Shown piece after piece: positions 1 to 4,537 of a stretch of 5,141 bases of DNA. The stretch lies in assembly GCA_031282665.1 (NCBI GenBank), contig JAITDH010000045.1, positions 1 through 5,141 of the forward strand, written 5' to 3'. The notes beneath the pieces were generated by a model. That model made no database searches. It was not told where the DNA came from and saw nothing but the letters and a program-made list of their open reading frames with translations. The first letter of the stretch is position 1. Each line of letters begins with the position of its first letter. The stretch comes from Zoogloeaceae bacterium. Its GTDB lineage: Bacteria > Pseudomonadota > Gammaproteobacteria > Burkholderiales > Rhodocyclaceae. A program made the translations under genes and the position numbers.

Positions 1-86
1 TCGCGCACGAGCGAAGGCTCGAACGGCTCGATCATGCCGTGTTCTTCGACCATGCGGCGTATCCACTTGTCTGGTTTGATCGACAT
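1..86 (-). CDS. dcd: dCTP deaminase, N-terminal fragment (runs off the left edge)
   Basis: Only the first 28 codons are inside the window. The minus strand reads [12 protein letters not shown], then [16 protein letters not shown], which is the characteristic opening of bacterial dCTP deaminase. The enzyme hydrolyses dCTP to dUTP and ammonia in the cytosol and feeds dTMP synthesis. The catalytic and nucleotide-binding residues lie beyond the window, so activity cannot be judged. The ATG at 84-86 is preferred because a GAGG ribosome-binding site (minus strand) sits 8 bases upstream and the family normally starts MSIK. A matching promoter lies about 30-60 bases further upstream. The name rests on the N-terminal match alone, but that stretch is very well conserved. 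Confidence 0.9.
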   Translation of the reverse strand, partial: MSIKPDKWIRRMVEEHGMIEPFEPSLVR

Positions 87-118
87 GAAAAAGCCCTCGT
101 TCCGGAAACAAAGATGGA

Positions 119-147
119 ATTCTACGGGGTTGGGAAGCAGATGTCAG
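119..147 (-). promoter_or_regulatory. sigma70-type promoter of dcd
   Basis: On the minus strand, CTGACA (142-147) and TAGAAT (119-124) are separated by exactly 17 bases. Each matches five of six consensus positions. Predicted transcription start is near 112, giving a leader of about 25 nt that contains the dcd ribosome-binding site. The repeat element begins only about 7 bases beyond the -35 box, so the promoter is intact but immediately flanked by it. Confidence 0.65.
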
Positions 148-153
148 GGTGCG

Positions 154-421
154 GGAATCAGGAATCAGGAATCAGGAGACAGAAAACAGATGAAAACCAC
201 GGGCCAGGAGTCAGGAATCAGGGATCGGATGAAAACCGCGCAAAACCATTCGTCATTATGAGGCCGCAGGCCCGTGGCAATCCAGACAGCCTTTCAGTTT
301 GCCGTCGTTGCCTGGATCGCCACGGCACTACGCGCCCCGCAATGACGAAGTTGGAGGTGAACACATGAGTTCAACGCGGTTTTCATCTGATCCTTGATAC
401 CTGATACCTGACCTTTGACCC
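154..421. repeat. Nested inverted-repeat element 1 between dcd and hslO
   Basis: The whole dcd-hslO gap apart from the dcd promoter is structured. At the left, GGAATCA occurs three times in tandem (154-174), followed by a degenerate GGAGACA and GATGAAAACC (189-198). A second set (GGAGTCA, GGAATCA, GGGATCG at 207-227) is again followed by GATGAAAACC (228-237). At the right the same motifs recur inverted: GGTTTTCATC (378-387), then heptads TGATCCT, TGATACC, TGATACC, TGACCTT (388-415) and a partial TGACCC, ending at the hslO stop codon. The arms 202-246 and 369-413 match as reverse complements at 36 of 45 positions by hand count. A separate palindrome occupies the centre. No coding sequence is believable here; the open frames are products of the repeats. 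Transposase is absent, so if mobile it is non-autonomous. It could fold as a transcription barrier between the convergent ends or simply be a dispersed intergenic repeat. Confidence 0.8.
249..349. repeat. REP-like palindrome forming the core of element 1
   Basis: The arms are 249-285 and 312-349, with a loop of 26 bases. The outer ends are perfect complements, TTCGTCATT and AATGACGAA, and the inner ends are near-perfect (GTGGCAATCCAG against CTGGATCGCCAC). Overall roughly three quarters of positions pair, with a bulge in the middle. The sequence belongs to the widespread dispersed palindrome type CGTCATTGCGAGG...GTGGCAATCCAG, known in many bacterial genomes and recognisable from its spurious translation resembling RHCEERSDEAIQ; here one frame gives RHCGARSAVAIQ. 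Function is unknown. It probably inserted into, or was captured by, the outer inverted repeat. Confidence 0.7.
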
Positions 422-1339
422 TCAATGCGTACTCATGGCGAAAATTCGTTCGATTTCCGCCGCGTCGAAATGGTAGGCGCGGTTGCCGATTTCGTCGCAG
501 ATGACGATTTCTCCTTTTTCCGCGAGCATGGCCTCGGCTTCCGCTTGGCCCCAGGAGCGCAGCAGGGCTGTGATTTTTTCGCGGCTGTCCGGGCAATGGT
601 GGACCACCGGCTGGACGGGGAAGAGACGCAGGCCGCCCTGTTCGTCCATTTCTCCTGCCGCAATGTCTTCCGGGAAGAGGCGTTGCAGCAGGGCGGTGGG
701 TTCCAGGGTCAGCAGTTCTTCCCGGCGCGCGGTTGCCGCCAGTTGCGTCAGACGGTTCCAGCCGTCTGGGTCGGCGGCGTCGGCATTGGGCATTTTTTGC
801 AGGAACAGGGCGAAGGCCGTGTTTTCGTCGGCGGCCAGGGAGAGGAAGGCCGACTGTTGTTCCGATTGTTCCAGGTAGTGCGTGAAAATTTCCGCCAGGG
901 TTTCGCCATGCAGGGGAACGAAGCTCTGGTAGGGATGCCGCATTTCGGGCAGGTCGAGGGAAAGCAGCAGTTGCCCGCCCTTGTCGACGCCGAGCAATTG
1001 CGCCGCGGGCGCAGGCGAGAGGTTGGCGGGGGCGCGCGCCATGCCGCGCAGGGAAAGCGTCGCATGTGTCGTATGTGTCTCGTCAGCCGTCCCGTCGCAA
1101 TCGACCAGGAGCAGGGAAACCGGCCCTTCGCCGCGCAGTTGCAGGGTCAGCCGTCCCGGCTGCTTCAACTGCGCCGCGATGAGGCTGGCCACCGCGGCTA
1201 TTTCGCCGAGCAGTTCTGCCGTCGCGGGCGCGTAGCCCCGATCCGCCCGCATTTCCCGCCAGGCGCCGCGTAGCTGCGCGCAGGCGCCGCGAATGTCCAG
1301 GCGGGGAAACAGGAAACGGGTGACGCCGCTTCCGCTCAT
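422..1339 (-). CDS. hslO: Hsp33-family redox-regulated chaperone with a degenerate zinc centre
   Basis: 305 residues, close to the family's usual 290-300. Hsp33 is a cytosolic holdase: oxidation of a C-terminal four-cysteine zinc centre unfolds a linker and activates binding of unfolding proteins. Family marks seen are YQSFVPLHGETLAEIF at about 137-152, HYLEQSEQQSAF at 154-165, the FALFLQKMP segment near 176-184 and RNRAYHFD-type sequence near the C-terminus (NRAYHFD, 286-292). The expected CxC is C249-P-D251 and the expected CxxC is C281-D-E-I284, so only one cysteine of each pair remains; the other cysteines (C20, C81) are in the core domain. The reading frame is continuous through this region, which argues against a simple sequencing frameshift. 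The start ATG overlaps the stop of the upstream gene (ATGA), implying translational coupling. Family call is firm; classical redox switching is doubtful. Confidence 0.92.
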   Translation of the reverse strand: MSGSGVTRFLFPRLDIRGACAQLRGAWREMRADRGYAPATAELLGEIAAVASLIAAQLKQPGRLTLQLRGEGPVSLLLVDCDGTADETHTTHATLSLRGMARAPANLSPAPAAQLLGVDKGGQLLLSLDLPEMRHPYQSFVPLHGETLAEIFTHYLEQSEQQSAFLSLAADENTAFALFLQKMPNADAADPDGWNRLTQLAATARREELLTLEPTALLQRLFPEDIAAGEMDEQGGLRLFPVQPVVHHCPDSREKITALLRSWGQAEAEAMLAEKGEIVICDEIGNRAYHFDAAEIERIFAMSTH

Positions 1340-1680
1340 GACAGGGTTTCCTCGTAACGGGCGGCGTCGAAGCCGATGAGCAATGCTTTCCCCGTATCCA
1401 GCACGGGCCGCTTGATGAGCGCCGGGTAACGGCGCATCAGCGCCGCCGCCTTCTGTGCGTCCACCCCGGCGCGTTCCTCGCCGGAAAGTTTTTTCCACAT
1501 CAGGCCCCGCGTGTTGAGCAGGGTCTGCCAGTCGCCGCGCGCGATCCAGTCTTCCAGATGCGCTTCGACCACGCCGCTTTTCTTGTAGTCGATGAACTCA
1601 TATTCCCGCCCATGCGCCGCCAGCCAGGAAAATGCCTTTTTCATGCTATCGCAATTCTTGATGCCGTAGATTTTCAACAT
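1336..1680 (-). CDS. yffB: ArsC/Spx-family thioredoxin-fold protein (YffB type)
   Basis: 114 residues. It opens MLKIYGIKNCDSMKKA, the YffB signature with a single active-site-like cysteine (C10) after a first beta strand. The family's C-terminal arginine motif appears as LIKRPVLDTGKALLIGF, with R91. These small thioredoxin-fold proteins resemble glutathione-dependent arsenate reductase ArsC, but YffB members are not established arsenate reductases and their substrate is unclear; no arsenic genes are nearby. It is the first gene of an operon with hslO, whose ATG overlaps its TGA by four bases. The neighbour suggests a thiol or redox role, which is inference. The start at 1678-1680 fits the family exactly, although the upstream ribosome-binding site is weak (purine-rich ACAAAG only). 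Confidence 0.85.
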   Translation of the reverse strand: MLKIYGIKNCDSMKKAFSWLAAHGREYEFIDYKKSGVVEAHLEDWIARGDWQTLLNTRGLMWKKLSGEERAGVDAQKAAALMRRYPALIKRPVLDTGKALLIGFDAARYEETLS

Positions 1681-1706
1681 GCTTTGTGTTTTCGTCAAAA
1701 GGCGGG

Positions 1707-1736
1707 ATGATAGCGCCTTCTGGCGAGTAGAGGACA
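1707..1736 (-). promoter_or_regulatory. candidate promoter of yffB-hslO
   Basis: On the minus strand TATCAT (1707-1712) is a good -10 box placed about 27 bases before the yffB ATG. The -35 region, at 17-18 bases spacing (1730-1736), is GTCCTC or TGTCCT, a poor match that lies inside the first heptads of repeat element 2. If real, the repeat supplies the -35 region of this operon. Weakly supported. Confidence 0.3.
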
Positions 1737-1899
1737 GAAGACTGAGGACAGAAATGACAGAGCGCGAGCTGCGCTCGCTTTGTAATCTGTGTCCAGTAGT
1801 CAGTGGTTCCGTTGGTTCCTTCAGACGACAGACTACAAGGGCCGCGCAGCGGCCGTTCTGTCCTCTGTCTCCTGTCCTCTGTCTCCTGTCCTCTGATCC
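1729..1899. repeat. Inverted-repeat element 2 in the yffB/nadM divergent gap
   Basis: The left arm has purine heptads GAGGACA, GAAGACT, GAGGACA (1730-1750) and a degenerate continuation to about 1760. The right arm has the inverse, TGTCCTC and TGTCTCC alternating as a 14-base unit (1859-1872, 1873-1886), then TGTCCTC and TGATCCT (1887-1900). Between them are two GC-rich palindromic blocks (GCGAGCTGCGCTCGC near 1764-1778; GCCGCGCAGCGGC at 1841-1853). Each is joined to a copy of TTGTARTCTGT (1779-1789, and inverted near 1828-1838), with a short GGTTCC-repeat spacer at about 1804-1819. The region can fold as one long imperfect hairpin. The heptads share phase and composition with element 1, and TGATCCT occurs in both. 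It fills most of the 229-base divergent gap, so promoters of both flanking genes must lie in or beside it. Confidence 0.75.
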
Positions 1900-1909
1900 T
1901 GCCCCTGAT

Positions 1910-2932
1910 ATGCATACCGAACGTTTCGATGTCGCCGTCCTGATCGGCCGCTTCCAGCCCTTCCATCGCGCCCATGCCGCGCTGTTGCGCGCGGCGCTGG
2001 CGGCAGCCGGGCGGGTCTTGCTCGTGCTGGGTTCCGCGTTCCAGGCGCGCAGCGCCAGGAATCCCTTCACCTGGGAAGAACGGGCGGCGATGATCGGCGC
2101 CTGCCTCGATGCCGGGGATGTCCAGCGGGTCGATTTCGTACCGGTGCGCGATTATTATGATGACCGGCGCTGGGCCGCCGCCGTCGGGGAAGCCGTGCGC
2201 GCAAAGGCGGGTCAAGAGGGCGACGCCTTGCGCTTTGCCCTCGTCGGGTTTCACAAGGATGCTTCCAGCCGTTATCTCGACCTGTTCGCGCAGTGGCATT
2301 TCCTTGCCATGCCGTGCCAGGGCGAGATCGACGCGAGCACGATCCGGCGGATCTATTTCACCGACAAGGAAAGCGCGCCCGCGTCGCTGCATGACCTCGT
2401 GCCGCCGGCGGTTTTCCATTTCCTCGGCAACTGGGCGGCGCAGCCGGCCTTCGCCGCCATGCAGGAAGAATACCTGGCGATCGAGGCCGGCAAGGCGCGC
2501 TGGGGCACAGGCCCTTTCATCACGCTGGACGCGGTGGTGACGGCGGCGCGGCATGTCTTGCTGGTGCGGCGCAGGAACGCGCCGGGGAAGGGCTTATGGG
2601 CCATTCCCGGCGGTTTTCTCGAAGGCCGCGAGCGGCTCCTGGAGGGGGCCATCCGGGAATTGAAGGAGGAAACCCGCCTGCAGACGGCGGATACCGATCT
2701 CGCGGCGGCGTTGCGTGCGGTTGCCGTTTTCGATCATCCCGAGCGCAGCCAGCGCGGGCGCGTCATCACCCATGCGCACTGGTTTGCCTTGCCATGCGCC
2801 GCGCCTCCGGCCGTTGCCGGCGCGGACGACGCCAGCGAGGCGCGCTGGTTTCCCGTTGCCAGGCTGGCCGGCATGGAATCGATGTTTTTCGAAGATCATT
2901 TCCATATTCTCAATTGTCTTGGCATCCTGTGA
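1910..2932 (+). CDS. nadM: bifunctional NMN adenylyltransferase / Nudix hydrolase
   Basis: 340 residues with two enzymes in one chain. Residues about 7-175 are the nucleotidyltransferase: GRFQPFHRAH (13-22) carries the HxGH-type ATP site and DASTIRRIYF (141-150) the second phosphate-binding motif. It joins nicotinamide mononucleotide and ATP to make NAD. Residues about 200-340 are a Nudix domain with a complete Nudix box (G235, E241, R249-E250, E253-E254; G-x5-E-x7-RELKEETRL). In related NadM-Nudix fusions this domain hydrolyses ADP-ribose, so the protein probably serves NAD recycling in the cytosol. The box ends EETRL rather than EETGL, which I believe is usual in this fusion family. The ATG at 1910 is chosen because homology starts there. 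It has no Shine-Dalgarno sequence and lies about 10 bases after a repeat element. The frame stays open upstream to 1679, but that extension is repeat sequence. Confidence 0.92.
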   Translation: MHTERFDVAVLIGRFQPFHRAHAALLRAALAAAGRVLLVLGSAFQARSARNPFTWEERAAMIGACLDAGDVQRVDFVPVRDYYDDRRWAAAVGEAVRAKAGQEGDALRFALVGFHKDASSRYLDLFAQWHFLAMPCQGEIDASTIRRIYFTDKESAPASLHDLVPPAVFHFLGNWAAQPAFAAMQEEYLAIEAGKARWGTGPFITLDAVVTAARHVLLVRRRNAPGKGLWAIPGGFLEGRERLLEGAIRELKEETRLQTADTDLAAALRAVAVFDHPERSQRGRVITHAHWFALPCAAPPAVAGADDASEARWFPVARLAGMESMFFEDHFHILNCLGIL

Positions 2933-3013
2933 AAAAATGCCAGAAACACTTTACCGATAACCCAAAAACATAGGAGAATTGCATCCCCTTAACTCTGTTT
3001 GGAAGAAACCATC

Positions 3014-3358
3014 ATGAAGCATGTACTGATCGCGCTTATTGCTTGTTTCGTGTTGACGGCCCATGCGGTCGAGGAAAAACCGAAAAAGGAACCGACTCAG
3101 GCGCAGAAGGAACAACGGGAAAGAATGAAAACCTGCAACCAGGAAGCCAAGACCCAGGCGCTCAAGGGCGATGAGCGCAAGGCTTTCATGAAGGAATGCC
3201 TCTCCTCCAAGACGGGCAACGCTTCGGCGAAAAGCAGCGCCTCGGCGAAGAACGAGACCGAGAAGGAGAAAAGCGAGCAGTGCAAGCAGGAGGCCAGGGA
3301 GAAAAAATTGCGCGGCGACGAACGCAAGACCTATCTCGCGGCCTGCCTGGAGGGGTGA
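3014..3358 (+). CDS. psiF: PsiF-like exported protein with two PsiF repeats
   Basis: 114 residues. Residues 1-18 form a short signal peptide (K2, hydrophobic VLIALIACFVLTA, cleavage likely after AHA), so the mature protein should be periplasmic. The mature part is highly charged and lysine/glutamate-rich. Two PsiF repeats follow: C41 to C62 with KGDERKAFMKEC, and C90 to C111 with RGDERKTYLAAC; both have cysteines 21 residues apart. A serine/alanine/lysine linker (about 64-86) joins them. PsiF was named as phosphate-starvation-inducible in E. coli, but its molecular function is unknown. I see no obvious Pho box upstream, so phosphate regulation is not supported here. The ATG at 3014 has GGAAG 8 bases upstream; an in-frame TTG at 2999 is less likely because it would lengthen the signal peptide with acidic residues. 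It follows nadM by 81 bases, and co-transcription is possible. Confidence 0.85.
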   Translation: MKHVLIALIACFVLTAHAVEEKPKKEPTQAQKEQRERMKTCNQEAKTQALKGDERKAFMKECLSSKTGNASAKSSASAKNETEKEKSEQCKQEAREKKLRGDERKTYLAACLEG

Positions 3359-3425
3359 CGAACCCCGGTTCATGCTGTTGGAAGCAACAGGCTGCAATGG
3401 AATGGCAATGGGGTGGTTGGCAATA

Positions 3426-3447
3426 GGTAACAACGGGTAACAACGGG
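3426..3447 (+). repeat. two tandem copies of a 10-base unit
   Basis: GGTAACAACG is present twice back to back, followed by GG. It lies in the psiF-sodB gap about 27 bases upstream of the sodB -10 box. It could be a binding site for a regulator or a replication-slippage product. No function can be assigned from sequence. Confidence 0.5.
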
Positions 3448-3473
3448 CCGCCCCATTTTTTCGCCCTTGCTTC

Positions 3474-3482
3474 TGGTATAGA
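3474..3482 (+). promoter_or_regulatory. candidate extended -10 promoter of sodB
   Basis: TGGTATAGA is an extended -10 arrangement (TG, one base, then TATAGA at 3477-3482). There is no good -35 at normal spacing: the upstream bases are ATTTTT, which is typical of extended -10 promoters. The predicted transcript starts near 3489 and gives a leader of about 33 nt with the GGAG ribosome-binding site. I see no convincing Fur box. Confidence 0.5.
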
Positions 3483-3521
3483 ATCACCCTCCCACTTACC
3501 CCAACATACGGAGAAATACAA

Positions 3522-4109
3522 ATGGAACATCAGCTTCCCCCCTTGCCCTATGCGCAAAACGCGCTGGCGCCCCACATTTCCCAGGAAACCATCGAATACC
3601 ACTACGGCAAGCATCACAACACCTATGTGGTCAATCTCAACAACCTGATCAAGGGGACGGAGTTCGAGGCCCTGGGCCTGGAAGACATCATCCGCAAGGC
3701 GCCCGCTGGCGGCATCTACAACAATGCCGCCCAGGTCTGGAACCACACCTTCTTCTGGAATGGCATGAAACCCAATGGCGGCGGCGCGCCCAATGGCGCG
3801 CTGGCGGCGGCCATCGAGAAGAAATGGGGCGGTTTCGACGAATTCAAGAAGGCATTCCAGGCTTCCGCCGCCGGCAATTTCGGCTCCGGTTGGACCTGGC
3901 TGGTGAAAAAGGCCGATGGTTCGCTGGACATCCTCAACACGGGCGCGGCCGGCAACCCCTTGACTTCCGGCGAAACGCCCCTGCTCTCCGTCGATGTCTG
4001 GGAGCATGCCTACTACATCGACTACCGCAACCAGCGCCCGAAATTCCTCGAAGCCTTCGTCAATTCTCTGGTTAACTGGGATTTCGTGGCGAAGAACTTC
4101 GCCGCCTGA
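3522..4109 (+). CDS. sodB: iron superoxide dismutase
   Basis: 195 residues, full length for the Fe/Mn family. It converts superoxide to oxygen and hydrogen peroxide in the cytosol. The four metal ligands are visible: H27 (in EYHYGKHH), H75 (in VWNHTFFW), D158 and H162 (in [14 protein letters not shown]). The choice of iron over manganese rests on Q71 in NNAAQVWNH, the position of the outer-sphere glutamine of Fe-SODs, and on AAGNFGSGW at 116-124, where Mn enzymes usually carry a glutamine. The C-terminus ends [12 protein letters not shown], as in other SodB proteins. GGAG lies 8 bases before the ATG. It has its own promoter candidate upstream and a strong hairpin terminator 24 bases after the stop, so it is probably a single-gene transcript. 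Metal use by close relatives can be cambialistic, so strict iron use is likely but not proven. Confidence 0.95.
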   Translation: MEHQLPPLPYAQNALAPHISQETIEYHYGKHHNTYVVNLNNLIKGTEFEALGLEDIIRKAPAGGIYNNAAQVWNHTFFWNGMKPNGGGAPNGALAAAIEKKWGGFDEFKKAFQASAAGNFGSGWTWLVKKADGSLDILNTGAAGNPLTSGETPLLSVDVWEHAYYIDYRNQRPKFLEAFVNSLVNWDFVAKNFAA

Positions 4110-4133
4110 TTTTTCGCCCATCCATCGCCACAG

Positions 4134-4165
4134 GAAACAGGGACGCTTGCGTCCCTGTTTCGTTT
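4134..4165 (+). terminator. sodB intrinsic terminator
   Basis: GAAACAGGGACG (4134-4145) and CGTCCCTGTTTC (4150-4161) pair as a perfect 12-bp stem around a CTTG tetraloop closed by G-C, a stable loop type. The following bases (GTTTCC) form only a short T-rich tail, so termination may be partial or aided by the stem itself. Confidence 0.7.
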
Positions 4166-4190
4166 CCGGAATGGGGCAGGCCGAAACAGG

Positions 4191-4239
4191 CAAAGAAAAC
4201 GCCAGCTACGGACAGAAAGGAGTAGAACCGTAGCTGGCG
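4191..4239 (-). terminator. intrinsic terminator of the small RNA
   Basis: On the minus strand CGCCAGCTACGG and CCGTAGCTGGCG form a 12-bp perfect stem (4200-4239), immediately followed by TTTTCTTTG (4191-4199). On the plus strand the same hairpin is followed by CAAAATCC, with no T run, so it points to a minus-strand transcript. No protein gene on that strand needs it, which is the main reason to look for an RNA gene here. Confidence 0.7.
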
Positions 4240-4305
4240 CAAAATCCACACCAAAGGAGGAAGCGTGGAGAGGAGACAAAGGTCAAAGCAATATGTGCTT
4301 TATTG
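4191..4305 (-). ncRNA. small RNA with two anti-Shine-Dalgarno loops
   Basis: Read on the minus strand this is a compact RNA of about 115 nt with three hairpins. Hairpin 1 pairs AAAGCA with TGCTTT (plus coordinates 4285-4301, 5-base loop). Hairpin 2 pairs TCCAC with GTGGA (4245-4269); its 15-base loop contains CCTCCTTT. Hairpin 3 is a perfect 12-bp stem (4200-4239); its 16-base loop contains CTCCTTTCT, and it is followed by TTTTCTTTG, an intrinsic terminator. Both loop motifs copy the 3' tail of 16S rRNA (...ACCTCCTTTCT), so the RNA could bind Shine-Dalgarno sequences of many mRNAs. A promoter lies immediately upstream. The design recalls anti-Shine-Dalgarno small RNAs such as alphaproteobacterial cuckoo RNAs, neisserial sibling RNAs and a betaproteobacterial toxic small RNA family; I recall these by architecture only. 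It converges with sodB and diverges from the glycosylase gene. The exact 5' end is inferred from the -10 box. Confidence 0.6.
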
Positions 4306-4537
4306 GATGGCATTATGCGCTATATCCTTAGTAATAGCAAGGAAAATTTTGTGCAGCGCGCAAGTTTTGCGTGCCATTGTATCTTTTTTGGCTATTTTAT
4401 ATCTGTATGATTCATAAAGGTATTTTCAAGAATGTTGTTATATCCTCACAAAAACGGAAAAATTTTTGTTGCAATGCGTTAACGTGCTTGCGGAAAATTC
4501 TCTTTTTGCCATCCCCTTTTTCATCTCTTTTGCCACC
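4306..4537. other. AT-rich intergenic stretch between the small RNA and the glycosylase gene
   Basis: This stretch is visibly AT-rich against GC-rich neighbours. It holds the minus-strand small-RNA promoter at its left end and must hold the plus-strand promoter of the glycosylase gene. Weak plus-strand candidates exist (for example TTGTAT at 4375-4380 with TATATC at 4398-4403, spacing 17), but none is convincing. Other visible items are an A5T5 run at 4460-4467 with flanks and the palindrome CGTTAACG (4477-4484). An open frame of 50 codons from GTG 4265 extends into it to 4417 and is treated as doubtful. Confidence 0.45.
4312..4340 (-). promoter_or_regulatory. promoter of the small RNA
   Basis: On the minus strand TTGCTA (4335-4340) and CATAAT (4312-4317) are 17 bases apart, matching four and five of six sigma70 consensus positions. 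The predicted start near 4305 falls a few bases before the first hairpin of the RNA. Confidence 0.5.

Noticed and set aside
34..368. Open frames across the dcd-hslO gap with repeating NQESG-like residues
   Set aside because: They are translations of the GGAATCA heptads and the REP-like palindrome, with no ribosome-binding site, domain or family similarity.
154..421. CRISPR-like reading of the repeated units
   Set aside because: Units are 7 bases in direct tandem with no spacers, and they are inverted on the other side; no cas genes are present.
425..1273. Long plus-strand open frame of about 280 codons
   Set aside because: It is the antisense of hslO in a GC-rich gene; the minus strand encodes a recognisable Hsp33 and the plus-strand product resembles nothing.
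1646..2554. Long minus-strand open frame of about 300 codons across repeat element 2 and nadM
   Set aside because: It is antisense to the clear NadM domain and includes translated repeat; no family features.
3014..3066. Lipobox LIAC (residues 8-11) making the PsiF-like protein a lipoprotein
   Set aside because: A signal of only 10 residues before the cysteine is too short; ordinary cleavage after AHA at residue 18 fits better.
3359..3420. Hairpin CTGTTG-GAAG-CAACAG after psiF as a terminator
   Set aside because: The stem is only 6 bp with no T run after it; too weak to call.
4133..4190. Alternative pairing of CCTGTTTCG (4154-4162) with CGAAACAGG (4182-4190), as in an attenuator
   Set aside because: The copy of GAAACAGG could be chance, no downstream plus-strand gene is close enough to be controlled, and the 12-bp terminator stem should win.
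3186..4193. Minus-strand open frame of about 335 codons across psiF and sodB
   Set aside because: It is a shadow of sodB, whose metal ligands and length are complete on the plus strand.
4130..4345. Plus-strand CsrA-titrating RNA, because GGA occurs about ten times
   Set aside because: There is no plus-strand terminator after the hairpins and no clear plus-strand promoter; the GGA motifs are explained as the antisense of the C/T-rich minus-strand RNA.
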